A stretch of 64,000 nucleotides of DNA from Vulcanisaeta distributa JCM 11213 (GTDB taxonomy: Archaea; Thermoproteota; Thermoprotei; Thermoproteales; Thermocladiaceae), in contig BBCS01000004.1 in NCBI GenBank assembly GCA_001316125.1, positions 1 through 64,000 on the forward strand, written 5' to 3'. The notes under the pieces were generated by a model. That model ran no database searches. It had not been told where the DNA came from and saw nothing but the letters and a program-made list of their open reading frames with translations. A program made the position numbers and the translations under genes. This document shows, in pieces, positions 21,877 through 31,337 of this stretch (position 1 is its first letter; each line of letters begins with the position of its first letter).

Positions 21877-22356
21877 ATGTCACAAGTAATGCAACCACCG
21901 GTATTATCACCGCCGGAACCACTCGTTAAGAGGCCTAGGTTAATCAGTAGTGGTGGTGTTTTGGGCAATGAGTGGAGGGTTGGTAGGGGGGGCTATTCAA
22001 TTGGTGAGGTTAAGGCTGTTGGCTTGACGGTTGATGAGGCTAGGTTATTAGGTATTAGGATTGACATAAACAGGGACACTGTCTGGGATATTAATGTTCA
22101 GAGACTTAAGGATTGGTTGAGTAAGATCATTAAGGGCGAGGCATTACCGCCTGAGCCTGCGCTGCCTAAGGTAATTAAGATTAAGCGTAAGAGGGGGGGT
22201 AGGGTATTTAGGGCGTTGACTCCTGCCGGCCGTAGGATGAGGGGCCTAATTAGCGTTGGGTTGAGGGAGACTCATGCACATAAGTGGAAGAAGAAGGCTA
22301 GGGAGAGGGCTGAGAAGAGGAGGCACGAGGTCGTTAGGGCGAAGGGTGGTCATTAA
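21877..22356 (+). CDS. rpl13e: Ribosomal protein L13e
   Basis: About 159 residues from ATG 21877. YSIGEVKAVGLTVDEARLLGIRID and NVQRLKDWL are the L13e core; a basic C-terminus follows (VFRALTPAGRRMRG, THAHKWKKKARERAEKRRHE). It is a large-subunit protein typical of Crenarchaeota. An in-frame ATG at 21826 would add 17 residues, but the TATA box lies downstream of it. RGGYS and KRGGRVF hold extra Gly codons from G7 runs at 21976 and 22193. Confidence 0.85.
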   Translation: MSQVMQPPVLSPPEPLVKRPRLISSGGVLGNEWRVGRGGYSIGEVKAVGLTVDEARLLGIRIDINRDTVWDINVQRLKDWLSKIIKGEALPPEPALPKVIKIKRKRGGRVFRALTPAGRRMRGLISVGLRETHAHKWKKKARERAEKRRHEVVRAKGGH

Positions 22357-22357
22357 G

Positions 22358-23050
22358 TTAGGTAAGCTTGTTTATTATCTCAGGTAATTGCGTTAATGAG
22401 TCTATCTCATAGAATGGCTTAACTGGTAACTGCACATTCGTTCTTCTCACAAATACCACCTTCAGGTCGAGGAACTTGGCACCGATTACATCCTCAATTA
22501 ACCCACTAACAATTAAAGCGTCACTTGGCGAGACACCAGCCTATTGAGGGCCGCCTGGAATATCTTAATGGCGGGCTTACCGACCTTCGTCAGGTCTGAA
22601 CTAACGACACCCTTGAAGTACCTTAATAAATTATTCTTTAGTAATATTTTCTTTGCAACGTCATTGTCCAGGTTCGTGAGTATGTACATGGGCATGTTCA
22701 TCTGCGATAATGCGTCTATGGCATTAACGACATCGGGATATAACTCGGATGTTTCAACAACGAGTGATGATATTGCATTGCCGAAGTAATCGAGTTCAGC
22801 CGGACTTAAACTCAGTGAGTACTTCTTTAATAGTGATATCATTGTCTCCCTCGCCAACTGTCTCAATGATCTATAGACACCCTTACTTATCAACATGTTA
22901 TACCTATCCTCCCACTCCTTCTTGAATTGGTTCGTGAGCTCATCAAGTGAAGCCTTATGTTCAATTCATCCTTAATTAGCTTGGCACTCTCAACCTCAAA
23001 ATGCGTCAACCTAACCAATGTGTTGAGTACCTCAAAAACAGCGTCTTCAT
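22358..23050 (-). CDS. HAD-superfamily hydrolase-like protein, broken by frameshifts
   Basis: Fragments join into a protein of about 230 residues: MKTLFFEVLNTLVRL at the start, a helical cap, YPDVVNAIDALSQM, the motif II region MYILTNLDND, motif III TKVGKPAIKIFQAAL and a motif IV region ALIVSGLIEDVIGAK. The start ATG 23050 has a TATA-like TTTAAATATT about 30 bases upstream. The fold is HAD, but the motif I nucleophile position reads Glu (FEVLNTL instead of FDVxGTL) and motif IV lacks the usual GD. Breaks lie near 23038, 22945 and 22525. Whether the substitutions are real must wait for a clean sequence. Confidence 0.7.
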
Positions 23051-23134
23051 ACGAAGACCAAACTCTAGTTGAATATTTAAAGATTAATGTGCACGGCACC
23101 AAATCCTTAAAACGCCGTATTCTTAAGGCATTAC

Positions 23135-23586
23135 GTGAAGGCCGAGGTTTGGGTTGAGGTAAGGCCCACGGAGGATGAAGAGAAGGTTAGGAGGGCATTG
23201 AGCAATGTGTTTATTTATGATGAAATAAGGATTGAGGAGAGTGAGGGTAAGAGGTATATCGTTGCCTTGGGTAATGGCTTTAAATCATTAATTAAGGTGC
23301 ATAACTTAATTAAGGAGCAGGGAATTGAGGATAGTGCACGCTCGGTCCTAATGAGGGGGGGCATTGACGGCAATAGGGTGGTGTTCCACCTACATAAGCA
23401 GGCCGCGTATGCTGGCGTCCTCACGTTCGTAACCGAGGAGAATGAGAGTCCGCTGGGCCCTATAACGTTCATAGTTGAGACCAATGACCCAAAGAGGCTC
23501 ATTGATTGGTTAGCGCCAAAAACCGCAAAGGTAGGAGGCTTTATGAGGTGCAGCCCCCCCCGATGACCCGTGAAGATAAATTCTAA
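23135..23586 (+). CDS. UPF0201 family RNA-binding-like protein, C-terminus frameshifted
   Basis: About 145 residues from GTG 23135. VEVRPTEDEEKVRRALSNVF and the following VFHLHKQAAYAG with SPLGPITFIV match archaeal UPF0201 (COG1931), a predicted RNA-binding exosome-associated family. LMRGGIDGN is normally LLRGIEGN; the G7 at 23346 adds the Gly. A break near 23530 precedes the end; the other frame reads RRLYEVQPP. The C8 at about 23554 makes the last codons uncertain. It lies 4 bases before prs. Confidence 0.75.
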
Positions 23587-23589
23587 AAA

Positions 23590-24501
23590 GTGGTGGGTAA
23601 TTCATTAATCGTGGCGAAATACCTGGTTGCATCGTTTCCCTGGTCCTCAGACATGAGTAATGACGTGGCTAATGCATTGGGATTAACGCATGTCGTGCTT
23701 GAGACGAAGCAATTCCCTGATGGTGAGTCATACATTAGATATCCCATTGACATATCAACATACGACGGCTTAATACTCATTCAAAGGGCCTATCCCGAAC
23801 AAAATACAAGGCTTATCCAGGTAATGCTTGCGATACATGCCGCGCACGATTTAGGTGTTAAGAATGTCCATGTTGTTCTTCCATACCTACCTTATTCAAG
23901 GCAGGATAGGAGGTTTAGGGATGGCGAGCCGGTTAGCCTACAAACAATGCTATCATTACTGTCATCACTTGGTGCGTCATCCATAATCACCGTGGATGTT
24001 CATAAGCCCGAGGCCTTCAGGGTGGCTAATACTCAATGCATCAATATTGAACCCTTCAAGCTATATGCGGATAAGCTTAGGGGGATTAAAGACGCGGTAT
24101 TATTAAGCCCTGACATTGGTTCATTATGGAGGGTTGGGAAGGTCAGTGAGTACCTAGGGGGGGTTTCATTCAGCTACCTTGAGAAGTTCCGCGATAGGGT
24201 TACGGGTGAGGTTACCATGAAGCCTAAGGAACTCGACGTTGCCGGTAAGGAGGTCTTTATAATAGATGATATAATAGCGACGGGAGGCACCATAATAGAG
24301 GCCACGAAGATACTGAAGTCCCTGGGTGCGATTAGGATTCACGCAATTGCGACGCATTGTCTATTACTTAACATGGCCGACTCAAGGATGTTTGAGACAG
24401 GGATCTCCTCAATAACATGCTCGAACACAATACCGACAAAGTACTCCGAGATTAATGTGAATCAATTAATAACTAATGTGCTTAAGGAATTAATTACGTA
24501 G
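23590..24501 (+). CDS. prs: Ribose-phosphate pyrophosphokinase (PRPP synthetase)
   Basis: An intact 303-residue frame. KQFPDGESYIRY, VLPYLPYSRQDRRF (ATP loop), ITVDVHKPE, LLSPDIGS and the PRPP-binding loop IDDIIATGGTI are all present. The enzyme makes PRPP from ribose 5-phosphate and ATP for nucleotide and cofactor synthesis. The archaeal length is normal. GTG 23590 follows the UPF0201 gene closely. The G7 at 24157 adds a Gly in YLGGVSF. Confidence 0.95.
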   Translation: MVGNSLIVAKYLVASFPWSSDMSNDVANALGLTHVVLETKQFPDGESYIRYPIDISTYDGLILIQRAYPEQNTRLIQVMLAIHAAHDLGVKNVHVVLPYLPYSRQDRRFRDGEPVSLQTMLSLLSSLGASSIITVDVHKPEAFRVANTQCINIEPFKLYADKLRGIKDAVLLSPDIGSLWRVGKVSEYLGGVSFSYLEKFRDRVTGEVTMKPKELDVAGKEVFIIDDIIATGGTIIEATKILKSLGAIRIHAIATHCLLLNMADSRMFETGISSITCSNTIPTKYSEINVNQLITNVLKELIT

Positions 24502-24533
24502 TGCCTTATTAACCGTGTTGAGAAGTATGTTAT

Positions 24534-26083
24534 GTGAGGACGCTAAGACAGGCAATAATGGATTACCTGAGTAGGAAGGCTCTTGCTGGTGGTTATTCAT
24601 GGAATGTTAATAAAATATCGTCATTGGTCGAGACCTTAACATATTCATTAATACCAATACCGCTCATCACGTATTTAATCACTAAGTCATTATTCCTATC
24701 ACTAATTTCAATACCAATACTAACATTGCCCGCATCACTCACGTTAATCTGGGCGGCGTACTCCGTGGATGCCGTTAAGGAAAACATTGAGTGGGAATTG
24801 CCATTCTTTGTGGTCCTGCTGGACATAATACATGATGTTGGTGGGGACATAACCCATGCATTTGAAGTAAGCGGTAGGATTGGGCTTAGGTGGATTAGTA
24901 GAGAGTGGTCGTTGATTAAGAGGTACTCATTAACTACGAACTCAATAACGAAAGCCATGCAATTAAGGGCTAGATTGCATCCAAGCATTGAGTTTCAAAG
25001 GTTCATAAATGGCTATGTATCCGTGTGGGGGGGCTATAGCGGTGATGTGGGTAATTACGTGAGGAGTGTTGAGAGTATGTACTTATCAACATTAAGCAAT
25101 AGGCTATCCTCACTATCAAAACAAATAATAGATATAGTGGTGGCCATAGTATCATCATTAATCGTGCTAATACTCTTTGTAATGATCACGACAATACTCG
25201 GCATGAACTACGCAATACTATACTTAATGCCCGCCATAGCATTACTATTACCGGCCATTATACTGAGGGTTTATCAATCAATACCGTATATAATACGCAT
25301 AGACCTTACGCATGATAAAACCACGTACGTGATTTTAGGCGTATCAATAATAATTATCGCCATTTCGATAATGTACCTTGGGATTAAAGGAATAATATCA
25401 CTAATGCTACCGCCACTTTTATTCTCCGTGTTGGTGACCCGTAGGGTTAATGACGTAAGAAGCTCATTAATGGCACTACCTGACTTAATACGTGATGTAT
25501 CGGAGGTTGTTAAGGCTGGTTTAAGTATGGGTGCCGCATTTGAGAGGGTCCTTGATAATTCATATCCACGCCCATTAATTACGTATTTACAGAGAATAAA
25601 TCAACTTAATGGTAATGTGGAGATTAGTGGCCCATGGATAATGAGGTTCGCAATAGGCATCCTAAGGGAGCTATCCAACCTTGGTTCCCCATCAAGGGCA
25701 CTTGATAGGCTTGTTGAGGTTTTCCTGGAGTTGAAGACGATAATAGTGAGTATTGGCTATGGGTCAAGGTCACTACAACTACTTAATTACTCATTACCAG
25801 TAATATTTGCTGGGGGGGTTACGTACATTAGTAGGTTCATTGTATCAACAATAAGCTCAGTCATTAGTACTGCACCCTACTCATTTATTGGTCTGTCAAT
25901 ACCCAGTATTAACGCGGTACTAATGCCGCTCCTATTCACGGCATACATAATAAGCTATCCGTGTCACTACTGGCATCACTACTTAATAACCTAACCATAA
26001 ACCCAACAATTAAGTACACACTACCAATACCACTAACACTGGTCCTTATGTTCATGGCCGTGGAGATGCCCGTGTTGGCGTAA
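24534..26083 (+). CDS. TadC/FlaJ-type membrane platform protein of a type IV pilus system, one frameshift
   Basis: About 516 residues in two repeated halves, each with a cytoplasmic helical bundle and membrane helices: first GGDITHAFEVSGRIG, then LPDLIRDVSEVVKAGLSMGAAFERV. Strong membrane segments lie near residues 38-75, 195-245, 262-300 and 415-500. A frame change near 25945 gives the natural end NLTINPTIKYTLPIPLTLVLMF and VEMPVLA. Proteins of this type are the inner-membrane platform for the secretion ATPase. The matching ATPase and pilin-like genes lie at 28.9-31.2 kb on the other strand. G7 runs at 25027 and 25812 add Gly codons. Confidence 0.8.
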
Positions 26084-26115
26084 GACTTTAAAAGAGCCGG
26101 GAATCAAGCGTAGTT

Positions 26116-26292
26116 GTGTACGTACCAAGGACCCTGGTGATTGGTAGGTGCTGGAGGTGCGGTAAGAAGCTTTTTAGGTATGATGATTACTACGTATGCC
26201 CCCCCAAGTGCCACGCCCTTTACTGCCCAACATGCGCCAAGAAGACATTCTATAAATGCCCGGCAGATGGGACACCACTAGAGGCTAAGTAA
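26116..26292 (+). CDS. Small double zinc-ribbon protein
   Basis: A 58-residue frame from GTG 26116 to TAA 26292. Cysteines are arranged as RCWRCGKK, VCPPKCHALYCPTCAKK and FYKCP, enough for two zinc sites. A TATA-like ctttaaaa lies 26 bases upstream. The C7 at 26189 adds a Pro; the natural motif is probably VCPKCHALYC. Similar small zinc proteins are common in Crenarchaeota; the function is unknown. Confidence 0.7.
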   Translation: MYVPRTLVIGRCWRCGKKLFRYDDYYVCPPKCHALYCPTCAKKTFYKCPADGTPLEAK

Positions 26293-26313
26293 CATGACAA
26301 TCTTAACGGCTTA

Positions 26314-26591
26314 ATGTCCTTCACGAGGGGGCACGGCATTAGGCACTAAGTATTACCGGGCCTAATGGCCTATTCGTATCACAGGCTGTGAATGGCGTAT
26401 TACTGTCCGCAATAATTAATGAACATGCTTATTTAAAGCTTGATGATGAACAATTTGAGAAGTTGTTATTCGCCTTCTCACCCATTATTAGTAAGGTAAT
26501 TAAGTTAACAAACACTAATTACTACACATTCCTTGGCAGGTACACGTATAATGGCGAGAGGTTCGTCTATGAGCATACGTTGACCTTATGA
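26314..26591 (+). CDS. Small hypothetical protein, N-terminus frameshifted
   Basis: The clear part reads ITGPNGLFVSQAVNGVLLSA and LDDEQFEKLLFAFSPIISKV, ending in YEHTLTL. Upstream, ATG 26314 opens SFTRGTALG if the G5 at 26326 is read as G4; another base is off near 26350. The result is about 92 residues. Its stop overlaps the next start (ATGA). No family is recognised with confidence; the size and context would suit a KEOPS or RNA-related small subunit, but this is only a guess. Confidence 0.5.
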
Positions 26592-26746
26592 AAACAGTAA
26601 CGATAAGCATCACGAGGAAGAGCGTGAGGATTACGTATGGTGAGAACAAGGTGCGTTTAAAGAGGACTAAGAAGGGCTACACACCGAGTAGTATGCTTGA
26701 GACTCTGGGTTACATAGTCAGGAGATTACATGGTGGTAATGCTTAA
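26588..26746 (+). CDS. Very small basic protein
   Basis: ATG 26588 to TAA 26746 encodes 52 residues: KTVTISITRKSVRITYGE, a basic KRTKKGYTP segment and LETLGYIVRRLHGG. The start overlaps the upstream stop in an ATGA, which strongly suggests it is translated. No family is recognised. Confidence 0.55.
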   Translation: MKTVTISITRKSVRITYGENKVRLKRTKKGYTPSSMLETLGYIVRRLHGGNA

Positions 26747-26770
26747 AGCATGCCATAATGATTAATCGTA

Positions 26771-27269
26771 ATGTCCCAGGGCATTAAGTTCGAGGTAATA
26801 GACGTACCAATACCAGAGGGTACAAACGTAATAATAGGCCACAGCCACTTCATAAAGACTCTGGAGGACATTTACGAGGCCCTCGTGAACTCAGTGCCAA
26901 ATATTAAGTTCGGCCTAGCCTTCTGTGAGGCATCTGGTAAGAGGTTAATTAGGCATGAGGGCACTGACGAGGAATTAAGAAAACTAGCCATAGACCTTTG
27001 CAGAAAAATTGCGGCCGGCCATACGTTCGTGATTTACCTAAGGAATGCGTGGCCAATAAATGTACTCAATGCCATTAAGCACGTTGTTGAGGTCGTTAAT
27101 ATATACGCCGCAACCGCGAACCCGCTTTCCGTGATTGTTGCTGAAATTGCACCTGAGAGGAGGGGGGGGTGGTCGCGTCGTTGATGGCCACTCACCACTT
27201 GGTGTTGAGAGTGATGCCGATATTAAGGAGCGTAGGGAGTTGGTTAGGAGGTTTGGTTATAAGCTTTAG
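26771..27269 (+). CDS. Adenosine-specific kinase family protein (DUF355), frameshifted at a G8
   Basis: About 165 residues. [42 protein letters not shown], then [25 protein letters not shown] and, after the break, [13 protein letters not shown] and [14 protein letters not shown] match the adenosine-specific kinase family. The break is the G8 at about 27162; four G would join the frames directly. The family was named from a structure and binding study of a bacterial homologue; the archaeal substrate is uncertain. It is convergent with, and overlaps by about 25 bases, the next gene. Confidence 0.8.
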
Positions 27270-27723
27270 GGCATTGTGACTTGGCGGCATTAATCATCGA
27301 AATCAACTTCTCCCTAAAACCCTCCAGCTCCTTCAATAATTCATTAATTGCCTGCTCAACCAGGGTCCCTGGAGCCGCGTCCGAGGGTAGGGACTTGGCA
27401 ATGTTGTCTAGGAACTCCCTGATATCGGGCGGTAGCACCGGGTAGGCACTTACCAATTGCCTTGCAATAGTGTCATATCCCTGAATCCTCATTAACTCCT
27501 TAATGAAGTACCTTATCCTACTCTCCGTGTTATAATAATCATCCAGCAGGTTCACCAAGAAGTCTAGGTCAAGGTTTACGGAGCATTCCCTGTAATTTAG
27601 ATCTATGAACCTTAACAACGTAATTATGTACTTAATGCCGCGCTCACCAATTGCATGCCTAAACCAACCCTTATTGATTAATTGAGCCACGTAATCCCTA
27701 GCCTCAATAACCTCATCAACCAC
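27244..27723 (-). CDS. Helical hypothetical protein
   Basis: An intact 159-residue frame, all-helical in appearance ([39 protein letters not shown]). GTG 27723 is the likely start. It lies just behind the gene ending at 27754, separated by a short imperfect duplication (ttaactgggta twice), and may be co-transcribed. No family is recognised. Confidence 0.5.
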   Translation of the reverse strand: MVDEVIEARDYVAQLINKGWFRHAIGERGIKYIITLLRFIDLNYRECSVNLDLDFLVNLLDDYYNTESRIRYFIKELMRIQGYDTIARQLVSAYPVLPPDIREFLDNIAKSLPSDAAPGTLVEQAINELLKELEGFREKLISMINAAKSQCPKAYNQTS

Positions 27724-27753
27724 GCAGTACCCAGTTAATACCCAGTTAAATTC

Positions 27754-28415
27754 CTAACCATGACTAAGTAACTCAGACAGCGCCATATGCGTACTTTGCG
27801 TAAGTGCGTAATCAAGGAAATCCCTAATACCATCAGGATAACCCTCACTCCTCACGCCCTGGCACATACCAATAATCAGCATTATAATTATCGTAGTGAG
27901 TAAAACAGCCATCACATTACCGATGAGTCCAAAGGCAATGCTATTCTTCTCCTCAAAATCATCAATGTAATTCTTAACATCATTATAAACAGCCACATAG
28001 ACTCCATGATCAACCTCAACGGGCTTTAAAAAACCTGGCCTAACCCTCCCCCCCTCCTCCTTACCATAAATCAACTTAATCATGTAAGCCTCAGAGACTA
28101 TACCCGCAGCATCAATGACATCATCACCATCACCCTGAGAAGCAAAAAGAACCTCAAAAATGTCCTTAATGAAGTCTGCATTGAAGATCCTCGATAATGA
28201 AATAACAAGGGAAAGCCTAGGCCCTTACCCTCCCTCATAAGCGATGCCATGCCATAAATAACGAAGGATGCAACAGCATAACCAATCCTAACAACCTCCT
28301 TAACAACCTCACTACCAACATTACCAATCAATGACTTAGTGAATTCATCAACAACAGAACTACCCATTAAATAATCCTCGAGAATAGCAAAAATAAACCT
28401 ACCGCCCATATTCAA
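27754..28415 (-). CDS. Hypothetical membrane protein, one frameshift
   Basis: Two frames join near 28215 into about 220 residues. The first part is MGGRFIFAILEDYLMGSSVV plus a weakly hydrophobic IGYAVASFVIYGMASL; the join reads LVISLSRIFNADFIKDIFEVLF; the end has a strong membrane helix (FGLIGNVMAVLLTTIIIMLIIGM). A C7 at about 28048 adds a Gly in EEGGRVRPG. The gene starts about 30 bases from the SRP RNA and is divergent from it. No family is recognised. Confidence 0.5.
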
Positions 28416-28447
28416 TGAAAAAATTTATTTTTCCATAAACAATGAAA

Positions 28448-28748
28448 TAGCAGGGACCAGGCCTGGAGGGCCTACCCAGCCCTCCCCCCCTGGGTAAAAC
28501 CCAGCCGATGGGTTCGGAGGCCGAAACCCACGTGTTGGCATGCGCAGTAGGTCAGGGACCGCCGGTACCTCGATGATAACCGGTCCCCTGGGGGGGCGTC
28601 CACGCCGTAACCGGTCGACCGTAGGGTTGACTGGTTACGGAACCGGCGAACCGGGTTAGGCCCGGGAGGGAGCAGCCTAAGTCGGGGGGTGGGCGCGTTC
28701 AGGGGGGGTTGCCGGTTGGAGAATGGGCCGGCGTAATCCCTGGCTTGC
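28448..28748 (+). ncRNA. ffs: Signal recognition particle 7S RNA
   Basis: The universally conserved helix 8 tip is present: ggcccgggagggagcagcc within gttaggc...gcctaagtc. The 5' end agcaggga can pair with the 3' tccctggct, giving a closed molecule of about 300 nt. The GC content is far above the surroundings. A TATA-like aaatttattttt lies about 25 bases upstream of the start. The RNA scaffolds SRP19 and SRP54 for membrane targeting. Runs of C7, G7, G6 and G7 at about 28484, 28590, 28684 and 28711 look longer than in other archaeal 7S RNAs. Confidence 0.9.
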
Positions 28749-28889
28749 TGTACATGCCAATACGTGGGGTTGGGTCCCGCTGTTATATGTTTAGTTGATC
28801 AGTAGTATGGGTCATTATTCATGGCTCTTGGTAAGGCGATTTTACGTTCTTGCATTAGGTTTTGTCTTAATAATTATAACCACTCATTA
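28749..28889. other. Spacer after the SRP RNA
   Basis: Contains tgttatatg and T-rich stretches but no frame or structure that I can support; it separates the SRP RNA from the convergent pilus ATPase gene. Confidence 0.3.
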
Positions 28890-30215
28890 CTACTTACCTA
28901 GAGTTATTTCTTCAATTTCGTAATCAGAGTTATAACCGTTCTTGAGGATGTCTTCCCTTTTCATAAACTCTTCGTTGATGTCTAATCCATAGGCCTTACT
29001 TAATGTCCTTAATTTGGCGCTTTTCTCTACGTCAACATCGCCCGTACTTGTTAATACGCTCTTGAATTCTACCGTGCCGTTGTTTATTACAGGCTCTACG
29101 ATGTTATTTATGATCCTTTTGCCGTTCCTTATTGTCATAAAGACTACGCTTGATAATAATTGTAGATTACCAACATTGACATTTAATGGTGGGTTTGTCA
29201 GCCTTATTAATAACTCCTCAGGTGTTGACGCGTGGAATGTGGTCAGCATGCCGTGGCCGAGTGCCGAGGCTTGGAATAGGGCGTGAACCTCTTCACCTCT
29301 TACTTCACCGACTATTATATAATCTGGTCTATACCTCACGGCCAATTTAACTAAGTCAAACATACTTATTCTAGATCTGTCGTCCTCGTTCTCCCTTGTG
29401 AACATCCTAATCCAGTGTGGATGCGGTAGGCGTATCTCTGGTGTGTCCTCTATGGTCACTATCTTTGAGTATGTAGGTAACTTACTAGCTATTGCGCTGA
29501 GTAATGTTGTTTTTCCACTACTCATTGGGCCGCTAATCATTATGAAGCCCTTAAGCTCGGCAATCAGCCATAGATAGGCAGCCGCACTGGGCTTGAGTGT
29601 GCCTCGTTGTATTAATTCTTCAAGGGTTAGGGGGGGTTGTGGTGGAAACTTCCTTATACTAAAGGTTGGTCCTATCGTTATTTCACCAATCGTACCAGTG
29701 AATCTATGGCCTTCAGGGAGTATCGTCTCCAGGTATGGCTTTAATAACGAGACAGACCTCGGCAATCCCCTCCTGCTGATGCTCATTATGAAGTCCTTAG
29801 CCTCAACCTCGGAATTAAACCTAATGTTAGTCACCAACCTAATTCCTGGCAAGTCTCTATGTACTACGGTTATTGGGTACAACCAATTATTAAGCTCGAC
29901 TTCCTCGATATTTGGGTCAAAAAGAGGCACCGTTATTGGCCCATAACCCTTCAAATCCCTTAATAGGTAATAAATCACTGATTCCGCCAACTGCTTATTA
30001 CCTAAGTCCTTCAACACCTCGTTAATTGCATCAAGTATCGCCATATTTCTCTGTCTCATGAAATCTATGATCTTACCCTTTAAGTCAATGCATTGTGAAT
30101 CGCACTTAGGTTCCTTAACGATGTAGTAGTACGTATTTTCCTTAGTAATTATTGATATTGGTATTCTAAAGTTGAACCCATCTATACTAACATTAACTAT
30201 GTAATTGCCCATCAA
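28890..30215 (-). CDS. Type II/IV secretion system (pilus) ATPase
   Basis: An intact 441-residue frame. The N-terminal domain ends near LFDPNIEEVELNN. The core has Walker A ISGPMSSGKTTLLSAI, the Asp box VTIEDTPEIRLPH, Walker B YIIVGEVRGEE and the His box ASALGHGMLTTFHAS. It belongs to the FlaI/GspE class that powers archaeal pili and archaella. It lies directly before two pilin-like genes on the same strand; the platform protein is at 24.5 kb. The C7 at about 29630 adds a Pro in QPPLTL. Confidence 0.9.
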   Translation of the reverse strand: MMGNYIVNVSIDGFNFRIPISIITKENTYYYIVKEPKCDSQCIDLKGKIIDFMRQRNMAILDAINEVLKDLGNKQLAESVIYYLLRDLKGYGPITVPLFDPNIEEVELNNWLYPITVVHRDLPGIRLVTNIRFNSEVEAKDFIMSISRRGLPRSVSLLKPYLETILPEGHRFTGTIGEITIGPTFSIRKFPPQPPLTLEELIQRGTLKPSAAAYLWLIAELKGFIMISGPMSSGKTTLLSAIASKLPTYSKIVTIEDTPEIRLPHPHWIRMFTRENEDDRSRISMFDLVKLAVRYRPDYIIVGEVRGEEVHALFQASALGHGMLTTFHASTPEELLIRLTNPPLNVNVGNLQLLSSVVFMTIRNGKRIINNIVEPVINNGTVEFKSVLTSTGDVDVEKSAKLRTLSKAYGLDINEEFMKREDILKNGYNSDYEIEEITLGK

Positions 30216-30286
30216 TTAAGCCATCTCAATTGAAGATATAAGCCACTAACGTAATTTTAAACAAAGCCTAACAGGTTAATTACTTT

Positions 30287-30736
30287 TTACTGGGAAATTG
30301 CTATACTTTCCGCTGCAACCTCCTGCCCACCATCCGTATGACCCTCGACAACGACTATATACTTATTACCGGTTATGAATTGCATCGATGATGTGCCGAC
30401 AATGCTCGTTGACTGTCCTGGGTTTAATACAGTATTTAATGATTGCGTTACTATGGGTGTTTGTGAGTTCTGTGGATATATTGTTATTGAGGTTATGGTT
30501 ATCGGTGTCGTTCCTATATTCTCAATGGTTATTGAGTATACATTACCTGCCAATTGCGGATTAACAATACTTATTTGTGCCTGTGTGGTTAGTACGGAGG
30601 TTCTTGATTGGAAGTAGTTATACAGCATTATCGCGGCCACTATTACGAAGACTATCATGAGTATTGTATATATTGGTCCACTTAGGTCTCCTCTTTTTTG
30701 TCTGTTTATTTTTCTTGTATTACTCCTGTAATACAT
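30287..30736 (-). CDS. Type IV pilin-like protein
   Basis: 149 residues. The N-terminus has basic residues, then KRGDLSGPIYTILMIVFVIVAAIML, a class III signal peptide followed at once by the hydrophobic assembly helix. The rest is a Thr/Ser/Ile-rich beta domain typical of archaeal pilins. Cleavage by a PibD-type peptidase after RG is inferred. It lies directly beyond the pilus ATPase in the same orientation. Confidence 0.75.
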   Translation of the reverse strand: MYYRSNTRKINRQKRGDLSGPIYTILMIVFVIVAAIMLYNYFQSRTSVLTTQAQISIVNPQLAGNVYSITIENIGTTPITITSITIYPQNSQTPIVTQSLNTVLNPGQSTSIVGTSSMQFITGNKYIVVVEGHTDGGQEVAAESIAISQ

Positions 30737-30780
30737 CAGTAGGTTAGTCTCAGGTTGATATTTAAGTCACTAATGGTTAA

Positions 30781-31242
30781 TTAAGGCTGAGGGATAACGT
30801 ATTGGGTGGTGTTTGTTTTGTATGTCATGCATACCGTGGTATTTGCAATGCAGAATACTGTGTTTATGCTGCATTGTTGATAGGGTATTTGCCTATTGAT
30901 TATTATGTAGTTGCCAGGGGGGGCTAGGTAGGTATTATTCATGTCGATTTTCATGGTGCTACCCTGGCAACTCATGTAGATTTTGTCTAGGTTTATTACA
31001 GTGTGTCCATTGTTATAAATTACTAGGTATAGTTGTTGGTTGCTTGTTCCGTTAGTTACTATTACGGCATCCGGTATGTATATGCTCGTGCTTGCCATTT
31101 GGTTTATGGAGTTCATAAGCGAGATAGCTAGTCCCATGTGGCTGAGTACAGTGAATAGGGCATAGCCCAGGTATATCGAGCCTACCAACAGCATTACTTC
31201 GGCGATTAACCTATCCAGCGCCATCCTATTAATAATCCTCAA
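30781..31242 (-). CDS. Pilin- or archaellin-like surface protein
   Basis: 153 residues. The N-terminal segment ALDRLIAEVMLLVGSIYLGYALF is one long hydrophobic helix, then a beta-rich domain with Asn-Gly and Thr repeats and four cysteines (SCQG, QQC, VFC, VCM). Likely a minor pilin of the neighbouring system. The G7 at 30917 gives LAPPGNY on this strand. Confidence 0.6.
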   Translation of the reverse strand: MRIINRMALDRLIAEVMLLVGSIYLGYALFTVLSHMGLAISLMNSINQMASTSIYIPDAVIVTNGTSNQQLYLVIYNNGHTVINLDKIYMSCQGSTMKIDMNNTYLAPPGNYIIINRQIPYQQCSINTVFCIANTTVCMTYKTNTTQYVIPQP

Positions 31243-31337
31243 CCCGATTAATAAGGGACTTCAATAATTTATTCTCATCATTTCTCGACTAGTGCGTAGT
31301 GTAAATGTTTTTAAATGGTTTAGTTACGCCTTGATCG

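Noticed and set aside
27724..27753. Short direct duplication ttaactgggta as a target-site duplication or mobile element scar
   Set aside because: Only 11 bases, with no inverted repeats or transposase nearby.
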